Positions 24,701 to 36,058 of a stretch of DNA of 64,000 bases are shown piece after piece. Numbering within the stretch: the first letter of the stretch is position 1; each line of letters starts with the position of its first letter. The DNA comes from Epiperipatus broadwayi (taxonomy: Eukaryota > Onychophora > Udeonychophora > Euonychophora > Peripatidae): assembly GCA_028023455.1 (NCBI GenBank), contig JAQFVV010012404.1, positions 14,431,000-14,494,999 on the forward strand, in the 5' to 3' direction. Made by a program: the position numbers and the translations under genes. Under the pieces are notes generated by a model. That model was given only the letters and a program-made list of their open reading frames with translations, searched no databases and was not told the origin of the DNA.

Positions 24701-25074
24701 GTTATATAATGTCTATATTTTTAAATAGTAAGGTTGAATGTAAAATGAAAATTATTTTTGAAAAATTTTCTTTAGTAAAACAGTTTAACGATATTATAGA
24801 TTTATTATTTGGTAATAAAATTAACAGTAAGATGAGATGGTTAGTTATTAGATATTCCGTGCTGGAATATGAGGCAGTAGATAGGTTGATGTTGAGAAAT
24901 GTATAATGCATGGAGTTTGAAACCTGTTCCATTGGAAACAGGATAAGCAATGGATATAGTACCAGTAAACCTGAGATATATATATCTTATGTAGTTTAAA
25001 TTTGATTAGTATTTGAATAATAGATAAATGAAAAAAAAAGAAAAAAATTTTTTTTTATAATATAACAATTATTT

Positions 25075-25900
25075 TCATACAATCCTTTAGTAAGATTTAC
25101 TAAAGCTCCATTCATTCCCAAATTTACTAAACTTATTCATAATCTATTTCTATTCACTCAATTTTATGTCTTCTCTTTGACTATAAAAATCATGTATAAC
25201 TGTCTACATGTATTCCTACTCATTTTTATAAGTTATGTGACTACAAATAAAGTATCTCCTACATGCCTATTAATTCTAAAATCTTGAATTTCTCCCACTA
25301 TATTATTTTCATCCATCCATTTGCCACTATTCCTACCACCATATATGCAAAAACTATACAACACTGATGGTATCACTATCAGTCTATAATTGTTTATCTT
25401 TCTATAGTCTTTACCCTTTCCTTTAAATAATAGTCTCTTGTATTATTCCAGCCATTTGGAAATTCTGTTTCTGTGATATCTTATTACAGTGTGATAATAG
25501 ATTTAATTTTGCCATATTTCCAAAATTCATCACCACCTTTGCTGGCCATCCATCTAAATGTCTCGCCTTTTCAACTTTTCCTTCATCATTGAATTCATTT
25601 TCTGTAAAACTAATATTTTCATTTTTATACGCTTTTATGATTGTTATCATTCTGTCTTTCACATCTAACATCCTTTCTATATCCATTACATATTTATGTA
25701 AGATTGACTCTAATTTTTCTCTAGAACTACACTCTTTCTCCTCTTCATTTAGTAATACTATTTCTGTCCCCTATATGTTTACTATTTTTCCAAATTTTTT
25801 TACTCCCATCTGTTCTACTTTTATTAATATCTTCCAATAATTTACTATTTAATTTCAATCTCTCTATATAATTATTTATTTTAGCCAATGTCTTTCAGAC
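25075..25900 (-). mobile_element. CR1-like LINE, copy D, RT fragment
   Basis: The segment aligns with copy B 13130-13970 on the same strand. The minus-strand frame 25686-25423 reads MDIERMLDVKDRMITIIKAY, then ENISFTENEFNDEGKVEKAR and HLDGWPAKVVMNFGN, the start of the reverse transcriptase. Frameshifted pieces below 25420 continue into the finger region. Both ends are truncated and no ORF1 or endonuclease is present. Confidence 0.7.
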
Positions 25901-27708
25901 ATGATCGATTAATTATATCCACTCCATCTACTGGGCATTATTTACATTAAATTGTACTTTTAATCATAATTATCACTAGTTGTTTATTTCAATCTTATTT
26001 AGATCAATGCTTAAACTTAAAATCAAGATGTCAAGGCATTGTGAGGCATCTGCAAGACTTCAATCTTATGATCTCTACTTATAATTCTTCATTGCCAGGA
26101 ATAACTTGTCTTTATATTAATATTTTAGATTAAATATAAAATAATACAAATAATTGTTCATCTGAATCATTTGATATAATTATTTATTCAGGAGAATGCA
26201 ACATATATGGTATTCAAGAATTTCATTACAGTAATATTAAGAAAAAAAAAACTAGATAGAATTTTCTAAATCTATCATAACTCATTTAAAAGAGATACAT
26301 TTATAATTCAAAATATTAAGGTTATTTAGTCAATACTAATGTTTTATTTTGAAATTGAATCTTAACTGACATTCTACCATTGTAGTGTTTATTAAGATCT
26401 TAACATTTTTAGATTTAAAAATAAATATTTCCTCTGACATCTGACAGTAAAAATATCAGGCTTTCTAACTCTCTTCAATTTTTTTTTTTTGTATTGTATA
26501 TTTATGGACATATAATGTTTAGGAATCTTTAGGGAATTATTTTCAAAGGTTATATAGTTTATGAATTAACTGATGATTTTTTACAAAAGGATATCAAGTA
26601 CAGTTAAAAATTTGAGATATAGAATGAAGACATGGTAGCAGGTAGTATTAATATAATTCTCATTTTACCTCAGGATGTCATATTTTTTAATTACAGTCAC
26701 CAATAAATGAATTGAAATCTGCCTTTTTAAATGCTTGATAATGACTACCATCAAGGAATTTGACTCATTAAGTGAGGAATTTTAAATGTTGGTAACTAGC
26801 AATTTTAAACAGCTCAAGATAGAAGAAGGTTAAGTAAAACTTTTAAAGGATTATATTTATATTTGTTTTTTAGAATAATTATTGAAAATGTTAATGCTAC
26901 TTTTAAAGTAAGACCATATTTTATTAGGAACTTTATATGAAAGTTATTAAGATGAAATTTTTTATATGAACATTTTAATTATACTATTTATATTATTTAA
27001 ATGATGATCATCATAAAAACATAACATTATGATCAGGACAGAATTTTGTTCATATTTAAGAAAATTATTATCCTTCAGAAATTATAAAAAAGTATTTGCG
27101 ATAGATATTTATAATAATTATAAACAATTTTTAATTGATACAATATATTATTTAAAAGCTGATAATTGCTTTATGATGGTCGCCAAAAATTGTAATTTAC
27201 TAATTCAGCTAACAAATTTATTTTAAAACTTTGCTATTAAATTGCACCAAATTGCTATATTTTCAGAAGAATAACTTGTTATATCTATATACTTTTATTA
27301 TTTTGTTTTCCTAAGATCTCAAAATATCTGTATAAAATTACCAGTATATAGATTATAGTATTATTTTGAATAAAATTAGAAGATTCATTATGCTATCCAA
27401 TTTACTGTATTTTTAGAATAATTAATCTTTTTTTTCTTCTATATATGATCATGTAATCTTATCTAAACATATTTCTTGGTTTATTTCAATCAACTAAACT
27501 AATAGCAGCTACATATCATTATTGCAGCAGTAAATAAAACTTAAAGATGATGTAAACTAGATAATAAATTATTAAAATCTTTACCAGAAACCAGACCTGG
27601 CCAATGAATTTGAATGAAAAATGGGCATTACTTATTTCAACATATACAGTTTCTAATTAGATCATCATATTGCTTTCCTGAATGTTTGTGATGATAAGAT
27701 TTTAGTTG
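25901..27708. other. AT-rich non-coding stretch
   Basis: No supported gene or element. Frames are short and low in complexity. Confidence 0.5.
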
Positions 27709-28045
27709 TATTTATATATTGGACTATTTCCATCATCTGATATAAGTATTGAATGTCTTTAGAAAAATTTAACTTCATTTAAATATTCCAAGTACATTCA
27801 ACTTTTGATAATAGCATTCAGGTAGTATATGCACAATGCTTTGGGTATTATTCTCCCCTCTTCTTCAGGTGTTTTTGGCCTGGCCAGTGACATTATTAGC
27901 ATGGGAACCAAACCTGGACCTTATATTCTTGAATGCTGAATCGGGGGGTAATGCTCTAACCAACTGAGCCATCCTGCCAAAGGCAACAGTTAGTAAAATT
28001 TCATATACTTATCTATGAAGTTGCTCTTGATTTCTCCACTTTTTT
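27709..28045. repeat. Left inverted arm of the Penelope-like element
   Basis: Outer end TTTATATATTGGACTATTTCCATC; inner end CTCCACTTTTT. The arm pairs with 28733-29063 along its whole length with small indels. It includes a minus-strand tRNA-like part at 27899-27980. Confidence 0.85.
27899..27980 (-). repeat. tRNA-like module in the left arm
   Basis: On the minus strand it reads like a tRNA: GGATGGCTCAGTTGGTTAGAGC resembles the D arm and A box, and about 40 bases later CCAGGTTTGGTTCCC resembles the T arm and B box. It is not a working tRNA (the acceptor stem does not close) but looks like the head of a tRNA-derived SINE captured in the terminal repeat. Confidence 0.55.
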
Positions 28046-28189
28046 TTTAAAGAGTAAAGTTGATTAGTGGTTGTTATACATTATGTATAGTTATATTAAG
28101 TTGACTTATGGAGTTGTTTGCCATTGTTATGCAAGCAGCTTCTTTAAATTTTCTTTTTTGTATCTTTTCTATATAGAACAAACTAAAAA

Positions 28190-28730
28190 TGGTTATCCAT
28201 CAGCTGTTATTAAGAAAACCTTCAATAAACAACAAAAAGAACCATAAAAAATAATTATTGGTACTGTACTTTACCCATACTTATCAAAAATAGCAAACAA
28301 ATTAGGGAAAACCTGCAATCATTATAACCTTAGAACAGCTTTCCAGAGTCATACCACATTGTTGAGGAATTCTAACATCTACAAAAGCTAAAACTTGAAA
28401 TGCTGAAAAGAAAAAAAACTGCATCTATAAAATATCATGTAAATGAGAAAGAAGATATATTGATGAGACCAATCATCCCATTGAAAAGAACTTGCAAGAA
28501 CCCAAACTGATAATTAGATGAGAGAAAACATATCGGTCTAAGAAAGCGATCATGTATGCACCAATGAACATATGTTCAATTGTTACAATACAAAAATATT
28601 GGATAGAGAAGAAAAGGTAAAAAGAAGAAAATTTAAAGAAGCTGATCACATGACAATAGCAAACAAACCCATATGTCAACTTAGTGTGACTATACCTAAT
28701 GTATGGAAACCATTAATCAAGTTGGCTTTT
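28190..28730 (+). pseudogene. Penelope-like C-terminal RT and GIY-YIG nuclease relic
   Basis: One plus-strand frame reads GYPSAVIKKTF, then TVLYPYLSKIANKLGK, then NLRTAFQSHTTLLRNSN, the usual sequence between the RT thumb and the nuclease of Penelope-like proteins. After a stop and frame change comes CIYKISC, the GIY half, followed by RRYIDETNHPIEKNLQE, the YIG half with Gly changed to Asp. Further on, FNCYNTKILDREEKVKRRKF (about 28570-28635) matches the conserved tail where the nuclease ends. At least three stops and one or more frameshifts occur. In active elements this nuclease cuts the target DNA. Confidence 0.75.
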
Positions 28731-28796
28731 AAGAAAAAGTGGAGGCTAGGAGGACCCTCATAGATAAGTATATGAAATTTCTAGTGACTGTTAGCT

Positions 28797-28882
28797 TTGG
28801 CAGGATGGCTTAATTCATTAGAGCATCATCTTAAAACGCAATATTCAAGACTCTTAAGGATCCAGTTTTGATTCCCATGCTA
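28797..28882 (+). repeat. tRNA-like module in the right arm
   Basis: This is the mate of the left-arm module: GGATGGCTTAATTCATTAGAGC then CCAGTTTTGATTCCCATGC. It is more decayed in the A-box region than the left copy, with a comparable B-box-like part. Confidence 0.5.
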
Positions 28883-28906
28883 GTACTGTCTTTGGTCAGG
28901 CAACAC

Positions 28907-28939
28907 CTGAAGAAGAGGGGAGAATAATACCTCTCAAAC
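28907..28939 (+). ncRNA. Hammerhead-ribozyme-like core, degenerate
   Basis: CTGAAGA (28907-28913) is followed by GAGGGG (28915-28920), a short loop, the complementary CCTCTC (28930-28935) and AAAC (28936-28939). This is the layout CUGAUGA - stem II - GAAAC of a hammerhead with one change in each conserved box. Stems I and III and a cleavage site are not convincing, so catalysis is unlikely. The opposite arm has the same CTGAAGA box with a weaker stem. Confidence 0.45.
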
Positions 28940-29063
28940 CATGTACATACTAGCCATGTGCTATTACTAACAGTTGAGTGTATTTGGAATATTTAATTAA
29001 AGTTAAATTTTTCTAAAGACATTCAATACTTATATGATGGAAATAGTTCAATATATACATAAG

Positions 29064-29559
29064 ACCCTCATATCTATTAGTGATTTTAAATATTTTTGAT
29101 ATAAATAGTGTTTTACTTTTTGTAAAATATATAGACTTTCAAGATCAAACATTAGTAATCCTCTCTGCGTTTAATTTTTTTTTTTATGAAACTGATGTTG
29201 CTGAATATTATATGGAATGTTATTGTCTATTTCTTCTCCAAATTTAATTTTACCAATTAAATCAAACTAAATAGAACTATTTTACATTTAACATCATAAT
29301 ATGAACAATCACTTATGCAATATTATTATAATATACCAAATATAGACTATAGAATCCAAAGAGGTCAGATAGTAAAATGATTTTTAGAGAGGAAATAATA
29401 TGTAGGCCTTACAAAACTTATTCACAAGCTATCTTAAAGCTTAAGTTGATAGCCATTAAAGATTAAATATTGTTTCTAAATACAAATAGTATTTTTTAAT
29501 ATTCTCTATTCTTTCTTATTCATTTTTTAAAAATCTTATAAGGGCCAATCATTATGAAT
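29064..29559. other. AT-rich non-coding stretch
   Basis: Nothing supported. Confidence 0.5.
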
Positions 29560-29681
29560 TTATTATGTTCTTTTTTTTTTTTTTAAGGTCATAGCATCGA
29601 TCGGGACGCGAACCCGCAACCCGGGCAACTGCCTGTAAGTGCAAAGTGTGACCACCAATGCAAGACAGTTATTATGTTCTT
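29560..29681 (-). mobile_element. tRNA-derived SINE with 13-bp target-site duplication
   Basis: TTATTATGTTCTT occurs at 29560-29572 and 29669-29681 and flanks 29573-29668. On the minus strand the insert starts GCATTGGTGGTCACAC, has a perfect T-arm (GCGGGTTCGCGTCCCG, B-box-like), then CGATGCTATGACCTTAAAA into an A-tail. GCAT near the start can pair with ATGC after the T arm as an acceptor-like stem. Target duplication plus A-tail shows LINE-driven retrotransposition. The clean duplication marks it as one of the younger insertions in the window. Confidence 0.85.
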
Positions 29682-30239
29682 GGTCAGTTTTTTTTTATTA
29701 AATAGGATAATGTGATTGTGTTTTTATATAACAATTTTCTATTTTTTAATTATAGTCACAACAAGATTGATTCAATTTTTTATTTGGTAGTATGCAAGTT
29801 TGTATGAGACTATAAGTTTCCAAATTGTTCAGCATAGAGAAAACTTTAGAGACAGGTTTAGAAAAGTGATAATCTTTACTTATTATCTTGAGCAGGATAG
29901 TGAAATTTTAATAATGAATCACTTTGAAACTAGATTAAAATTAAAAAAAAAAGTTTGAAACCAAATTCTAAATAAACGCCAAATTGTGTAATAGAAGTTG
30001 AAATGGGTGAGCAGTATGAGAATAGAATAGATCAAAGCAAGCAAATTATAATATTAAATAGTAAAATATAAATAAAAAGGAGAGAGCCTTTCGAGATAAA
30101 TATTTTTATACATATTGGGGATATTGATGCTAAGATTGGAATTGGAAAAGGCTAAGGGGTTTGGAGATGGTCAAACACTTCAAATAAAATATTTAAAAAT
30201 AAGTAAAATAAAATTTGTGGTATAAAAGTTAGTAAAAAA
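29682..30239. other. AT-rich non-coding stretch
   Basis: No clear gene. Purine-rich text near 30000-30200 may be the decayed upstream part of the following gag-like relic. Confidence 0.35.
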
Positions 30240-31200
30240 AATTAGTAATCTGTAATAGGGCCAAAACAAAAATGGAGGCTCATAAATAATATAGACATAA
30301 AAGAAATAAGATTACAAGGGGAAAAAATGGAGAGGCAGAAAGAAATGCTGGTAAAAGAAATACAATGATGGACATTGGAAGTAATTATAGCACGATGAGA
30401 AGATAGGAGAATAATAGTGAGCATCAGAACAGATATGGATACACTAGTAGAGAGAATAGATAGATTGGAAAGGAAAAAGGAAAGATCAGATATAAGTAAA
30501 TCAACAGAAGAAATTTGCATAGTAAAATTAAAAAGTGAAGAGAATACAGTTAAATTAGAAATTAGTAGCATAGACATTAACAACTGGGAACAGGAAAGCT
30601 TAAATAAGTACACACAGTCAAATAGCTGAAATATTGCAAATATATTTTGAATGAAAATTTAAATCTGAACCAGAAAATAAGTCCAACTTAGAAATTAAGC
30701 CAGAACCAGAAATTTCTTATTCAAACAACAACTTTGAAATTAAAAATAAAAAGGTGTCAGAAGTGAAACATAACAGAAAGGAAGTTTGCAAAAAATATAA
30801 AATGGTAAATGTATTTAAACAGCAAAGAAAAGACAGATACAATACCAGGAAAGATATCTGTAGTTAATTCTACCTACAGATCACAGTTAAACCAACAGCA
30901 GCAATAGGGGTAGAAAATAAAAAAAGAAAGAGAAAAAATATAAATGCCATAAACTACAGCCATGATAATAATGATTGGGGTAAAAATAATAGACATAGAT
31001 TGTCATATAGCTCTAAAAGAAGGAGTGATTTTAAATATACTAGCCATAAATGAGAAACCAACTGCCCAGAATACCAAGCCAGGCATGGAAGTAGGTCAAG
31101 ATTCCCTGGTCCAAGTGAGGATGGTAGAAATAATAAAGAAACCACCTGACAAAGGTTAAGTGAGTTTGATTTAAAGAGATGGGATGGATTTTTAGATATC
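30240..31200 (+). pseudogene. Second coiled-coil, gag-like relic
   Basis: A plus-strand frame at 30417-30627 reads MDTLVERIDRLERKKERSDI and then KLEISSIDINNWEQESL, a charged helical protein. Upstream frames are similar but broken. Near 30950-31150 a basic Arg/Ser/Asn-rich segment (RHRLSYSSKRRSDFKYTSHK) follows in another frame, as in the tail of many gag or ORF1 proteins. No zinc knuckle, protease or RT motif was found. It may be the other half of the relic at 23427-24587, separated by later insertions, or an independent copy. Confidence 0.35.
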
Positions 31201-31254
31201 AGAAACTACAATATAAATACATTTTGTCCATGGATTATAAGAATAATGGAAATA

Positions 31255-31560
31255 AAAGTCAATAGGTAAAATAAATTTTTTTTTTTGAGAATTAATAATG
31301 GAAATGAAATAAAGTAAAAGAATTCTTTTTTAGAATCAATATACATTAATGAAATGAAAGTTAAATAAATGAACTAAAATAATGTTTTTGAGAGCTAATA
31401 TATGATAGTAGAAATAAATAAAATGCAACAAAAAGTTTTTTTAGAGTTAATTATTACGGAAATGAAACAAAGTAAGTTTTTTTTTTTTTTTTAGAAAATC
31501 AATATATGGTAATGAGAATAAAATTAAATAAATAAAATAAATAGAATTTTGTATAAAGAA
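31255..31560. repeat. Degenerate A/T-rich tandem repeat
   Basis: Four or five imperfect units of about 60-75 bp share TTTTTTTAGARTTAATATATGGTAATGAAATAAA-type text, each with a T-run at the start. Confidence 0.55.
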
Positions 31561-32432
31561 TAAGAATAAAAATAATCTTTAGTATAAGTGTAGATTGTTG
31601 GACAGATTGGAGTTGTAAAGGGGAGTGGAGTGAGAAAGTGATGGGTGAGGAAGGAATAGTAAGTGTAGGTCATCACTCTGTGTGAAAATAGTACCCATAA
31701 TGGGTGGAATAGGGGATTGTCCTATAGGATGAGGATCCAGTGGAGGGATTCCTGAACCCATCCAAATCATGCTAGGAGAAATAGTCCCAATCCTGTATCA
31801 AATATGTGCACTGAAAAAATAATAGCATAAGCCACAAATCAATTCTTTGAGGGAAAAATTCCCCACATGTCATAATAAATTTCATTCTAGCATAAGCTGT
31901 ATTGATGATGAATACTGCCATTCACAGTGCCCCCATTTTATCTTCTAGGATGCAGACCCATTGGAGAAAGTCATGGGCTCATTCAATTGGCTGGTAGAGA
32001 AATCACAGCATAGAAGGTAAAGTTTTTTTTGTTTAGTGCATAAGTCGATTATAAGCCAGATGTATTCTGTGATCCGCAGTATATTTAAACCCCTGTACAC
32101 ATTCTAGAGATGCATGTTGTCCCTGGGTCATCACACATTGCATAATTATTGAAAGCAAAATAGAGTACAGTCTGGAAAGAAGAGCAGTGCAAATAAAGTC
32201 ACACTGGTAGTTTATCCATCTTAGCAATTCTAAAATTTATTAGGAAAAAAAAAAAAACATTAAAGAGGGATTTCTTTTATAAATAAAGAAAAGTTAAAAG
32301 TCATATTGTGTAAACCAAAATAATAAGTAAATAATTAAAAAGGGAAAAATTGAAATGGAAAGCCACAAATAAATTATTTAGAGATAAATGGTCAATTTGA
32401 TGCATTTTACCTCTCAAACTGGGGGAGGGGGG
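31561..32432. other. Unassigned, less AT-rich stretch ending in a polypurine tract
   Basis: The part 31600-32230 is less AT-rich and has no convincing coding frame. At 32415-32432 the text CTGGGGGAGGGGGG is followed by TGATATACTGC, which looks like a polypurine tract next to the TG start of an LTR. With the gag-like relic upstream on the same strand this could be the 3' side of a decayed LTR element. No matching second LTR was found. Confidence 0.3.
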
Positions 32433-34895
32433 TGATATACTGCTGGAAAATATATGTGTCAAAAACATATATTCTGCATTACATATATAATCATTTAAAA
32501 ATAAATGACCACATTGCTTTTAAAATGCAGTGTGAATAGTAAAATAAAAAGAAAAATATATGTTTTTAAAAAGTTTTTTTTCTTTTTTTCTAAGAAACAC
32601 AAACTTACAAAAATGAAAGTATTGCATCATCTTATTCTTTTTTTTTTTTAAAAAAAGAAAGTTTTAGCATTAAGAAGTGAATTGGGGGGGGGGGGATAAT
32701 TCTAAGTAAAACTTAAAACTAGCTCTTCCTTTTTATAAATTTAAAAAATATTTTTTTTTGGAATGAAAAAAAAAGAAAATAATAACAAATAAATGTAAAA
32801 ATAAAAGACAAAATATAATTTGTGAAAAAAAAAAACTTTTAAAATTGCAATTCATTAAAAATGACTTGTCTGATAAAACTAAACTCCCAGTTGAGCTAAT
32901 TAAAGAAAAAAAAGGAAAACTCAAATATAATATCTTATCAAGAAAGGTGGATAAATCTTGGAATGAGATTAGATAACCAAAGAATGCAAAAATTAATTCT
33001 AGTGAAATAGTAGATGAATCTGGAAAAGGATTAAGATAAAATATAAAATTAATTAAACTTGATCTGAGGACGATAAAGAGAAAACAATGAGTGGGAGAAA
33101 TGTAAAAGACAGAAGAGACAAGAAATTTAATTAATTCCCAGTCAGATTGTTATTGAGATGCTATCAATTTATCATTCAGGCAGAGTATTATTATCAATGC
33201 TCTGACATATTACTATTAAAAAAATAAAGATGGTCAGAAAAGCTGTCTACAATTTCAGTATGTGTGTTCATTATTTTCACTTAAGGCCAATTTAGTAATA
33301 TGCAGTGCTAAAGAACACTAGAAGTTTTCAGATAGCTTTGATCCCGTCTTCAGTACCATCAGATGTTCTCCACCTGGAACCAATGCTTGATTCATGACCT
33401 GTGAACTGCCAATAATCTCTCTCCCTCATTGTAAACTTGAAGAATTGATAAGAAGCCAGAAATCCTTAATGGAAATCAAAGGCCAATCGGTTGGTAGTCA
33501 ACAAGTAAGGAAATAATCAAGGAACTGAATTCATGAAAGTGTGATGTGTTATTCTAAATCATAGATAAATATATTTCTTTTCTTCCATTATAAATATTTA
33601 CACATGGCTACAGCCATTTTATTATATTGTGTTTTAATTATGTGTGTGTGTAAAAATAAATATTTGTTTGCTTAATTGTTATTTGATCAATTCTCCCTCT
33701 TAGAACTGCACCATTAGTAATTTAATTTATAAATAACTATAAGTGTTGGGTAAGTGTGCCAAAGATTCCCCGCTGATAATTGAGAAAAGAAGCTAGCTTG
33801 GGATATGTCAAGTTCTGGATTGTGTATCTGTCATCCGGAGCATGCTGAGTATATAAACTGTGGTTACTTGGTCCCTAAGATTAATCCTCAAAGCAAATAA
33901 AATACTCTGGATAGCAAGAGATTGAATCTAGCAGTTGAGAAGTGCTATAGTCTGAAAATGTGATTGTGGGTTATACTTTGTATTGCCTTGGTCTGGTTAC
34001 AGGTACCATTGATATTTCATCTATCTGTGATATTCTACTTCTCTTGCCGTAGTGAAAAATGCAACCTGAGTTAAAATCGAGATTTAAGAATATAATCAGA
34101 GCAATTTTCTCTGACTCTGTTCAATATAAAGTTTCCTAATTTCATGTTTAATAATTAATTGTCAAAAATTTATTTTGGCAAGATTTGTCATTTGAAAAAT
34201 TAGTACTTGTTATTTTTAAATGCGAGTTTATGTAGATATTGAAAGACATCTGATAATATTTGAATATGTAATAATGCTTGGATCAGCCTGATGTGATTTG
34301 TTCAGTAAAAATGTAATATGAAGGTTCATGGGTCAAAGGATTGTTTGCAGAGAAAAATTGGATAACATTAATAGTATTGTTATTTGATGAGCATATGCTT
34401 AAAAGAATGCAAAAATTATGCATATATTTAAAATCAGAGAATAAAACATACATTTAATCTTTAATTAAGTTTAAAGTTACCATAAATAAATAAAAGTTAG
34501 TAATTTCATGTTTATTAAGTAATTTGTAAAGAACCTGAGACAATATCATAATGATCTTAGCTCTATGGATGGTACTCATATAATTAATGATGATATTTCA
34601 CATAGATAAACAATTTTATTCTTCCCAAATGATTAATAATATATCTATAAAATCAGTTAATTCATATTTGGATGGAAAATGGAAAGGCTACATGTTCTAA
34701 TGAAATTCAGATGATGGTGATGTTATAGTTTCATAAATATTAAGAAGTTTCATAAAAAGTATGAATCCAAAGAAACTACTTTATTATAGGACAAAAAAAT
34801 TCTGTAATAATTATCTTAGATAAGTGAGTAACAGAGAAGCAAGTCAACAAATATTGTAGACATGGCAAATGCATGCAAACTATTATGAGCAATTT
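32433..34895. other. AT-rich non-coding stretch
   Basis: No gene identified. A 12-base G run lies at 32684-32695. The part near 33780-34060 is less AT-rich and includes TATATAA and, about 45 bases later, AATAAA, an arrangement seen in LTRs but also expected by chance. Confidence 0.35.
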
Positions 34896-34921
34896 ATATA
34901 TATATATATATATATATATAA
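34896..34921. repeat. (TA)n microsatellite
   Basis: An uninterrupted TA tract of about 13 units. Confidence 0.95.
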
Positions 34922-35039
34922 TGATCTGGTACACAACAGGGACATTTTTGGTCATTTGTAACCATTAATTTTCTAAAAATATTTTTATATTTATTTTATT
35001 ATACACTATTATTTATTATCATTTTATTATTTTACTTTA

Positions 35040-35350
35040 CAAGATTGGCTTTCTTATTTAATGCCTCAGCATCAGATTACACATTCAAGCAGAGGGGTAG
35101 AATATCATTGACAGATTAACCATCAATGATACCTATGGCCAGATGGAGGCTACACAAATGGACAACCTCAACCATCTTTTCTGACCATAGCACCTTTCCA
35201 TACTGCTGGAATAACCCATGCTGTCCAAAGCACTTTATTAGTTTTGAGAACAAATCTCAGCCACCATCTGGCCATATATGTTATATATAGCTGGCAAGCT
35301 CGGACGTCAGGCACATGAACCCAGTGCTTAAAATATACCCACACTAACTC
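35040..35350. repeat. Less AT-rich segment with two inverted-repeat pairs
   Basis: TATCATTGA (35103-35111) pairs with TCAATGATA (35123-35131). TATGGCCAGATGG (35134-35146) pairs with CCATCTGGCCATA (35274-35286). The segment is not coding. It could be a small structured repeat or the relic of a MITE, but no second copy is in the window. Confidence 0.45.
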
Positions 35351-35585
35351 ATAATCTTGATCAGGGGATTCAGTGCCATACTAATTAACATATAGAAATA
35401 TTTCTAACCTTTAAATTACTGGTGACACAATTAAAAGAGAGAGAGAGGGAAAATATAGATCAAGCAACATTTAAGCAAATATTTTTTTTATTCACATGCA
35501 CACATATTTAAATAAATATAACAGTACATTTTAAGACAGAAAATACAAAAGTACATATTAATTGTTAAAAAATCAATATTACTGA

Positions 35586-35920
35586 TGGTTTGTTTAACCA
35601 ACGAAGTTAATCAGTATTTATCGCCAACCTTTAAAACATTCAACTGGCTCTGAACTAATTAATGTTCACTCTACTTCACAATTAATTTATACAACTAGCA
35701 GATAGTTCCTGCATAAGCTTTCAAGTTAATAATTCTGTATATATATATTTCATATCACGTGAGCACGTAAGTATATTAGCAACAACGAATACTCCAACGA
35801 TTATTATTGTTGTTTGTTCTAATAATTTTACAGTCGATCTCTAGCAAATAATTATTTGACAGCGGATGTATCCATTGTTCTGGGTAGTATCTCATGCCAG
35901 GTTTTAATTAGTATATCACA
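35586..35920 (-). repeat. 3' LTR of the Gypsy element
   Basis: 335 bp, TG...CA ends, matched by the 331-bp LTR at 41390-41720 with scattered substitutions and small indels. Confidence 0.95.
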
Positions 35921-35940
35921 CTTCTCCTCACTCTATACAG
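35921..35940 (-). other. Polypurine tract of the Gypsy element
   Basis: Immediately before the 3' LTR, the minus strand reads AGAGTGAGGAGAAG, a typical primer site for plus-strand DNA synthesis. Confidence 0.7.
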
Positions 35941-36058
35941 AACTAGGAGTAAACATGGAAACATTTTCTTTTTTCTCCTCTCTTCTAGCAGACATAGTCT
36001 TAAGAATTTGGGAGACTGTTTTTTTCTCTGAGGTCTTGGTGATCTTTTTTTAATGTTG

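Larger units (their letters stand above)
27709..29063 (+). mobile_element. Penelope-like element relic with long inverted ends
   Basis: Two inverted arms of about 330-340 bp (27709-28045 and 28733-29063) flank a decayed coding piece that matches the C-terminal part of Penelope-like reverse transcriptases, including a GIY-YIG nuclease. Penelope-like elements are known to have repeated ends in direct or inverted arrangement and hammerhead ribozyme motifs in them. Here each arm also contains a tRNA-like sequence. The reverse transcriptase body is missing, so the copy is truncated. A related end fragment lies at 4490-4715. Confidence 0.7.
28733..29063. repeat. Right inverted arm of the Penelope-like element
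   Basis: The arm pairs with 27709-28045. Its outer end is GATGGAAATAGTTCAATATATACATAA and it contains a plus-strand tRNA-like part and a hammerhead-like core. Confidence 0.85.

Noticed and set aside
29573-29668. Functional tRNA gene
   Set aside because: A-tail, target duplication and a poor anticodon arm show a SINE rather than a tRNA gene.
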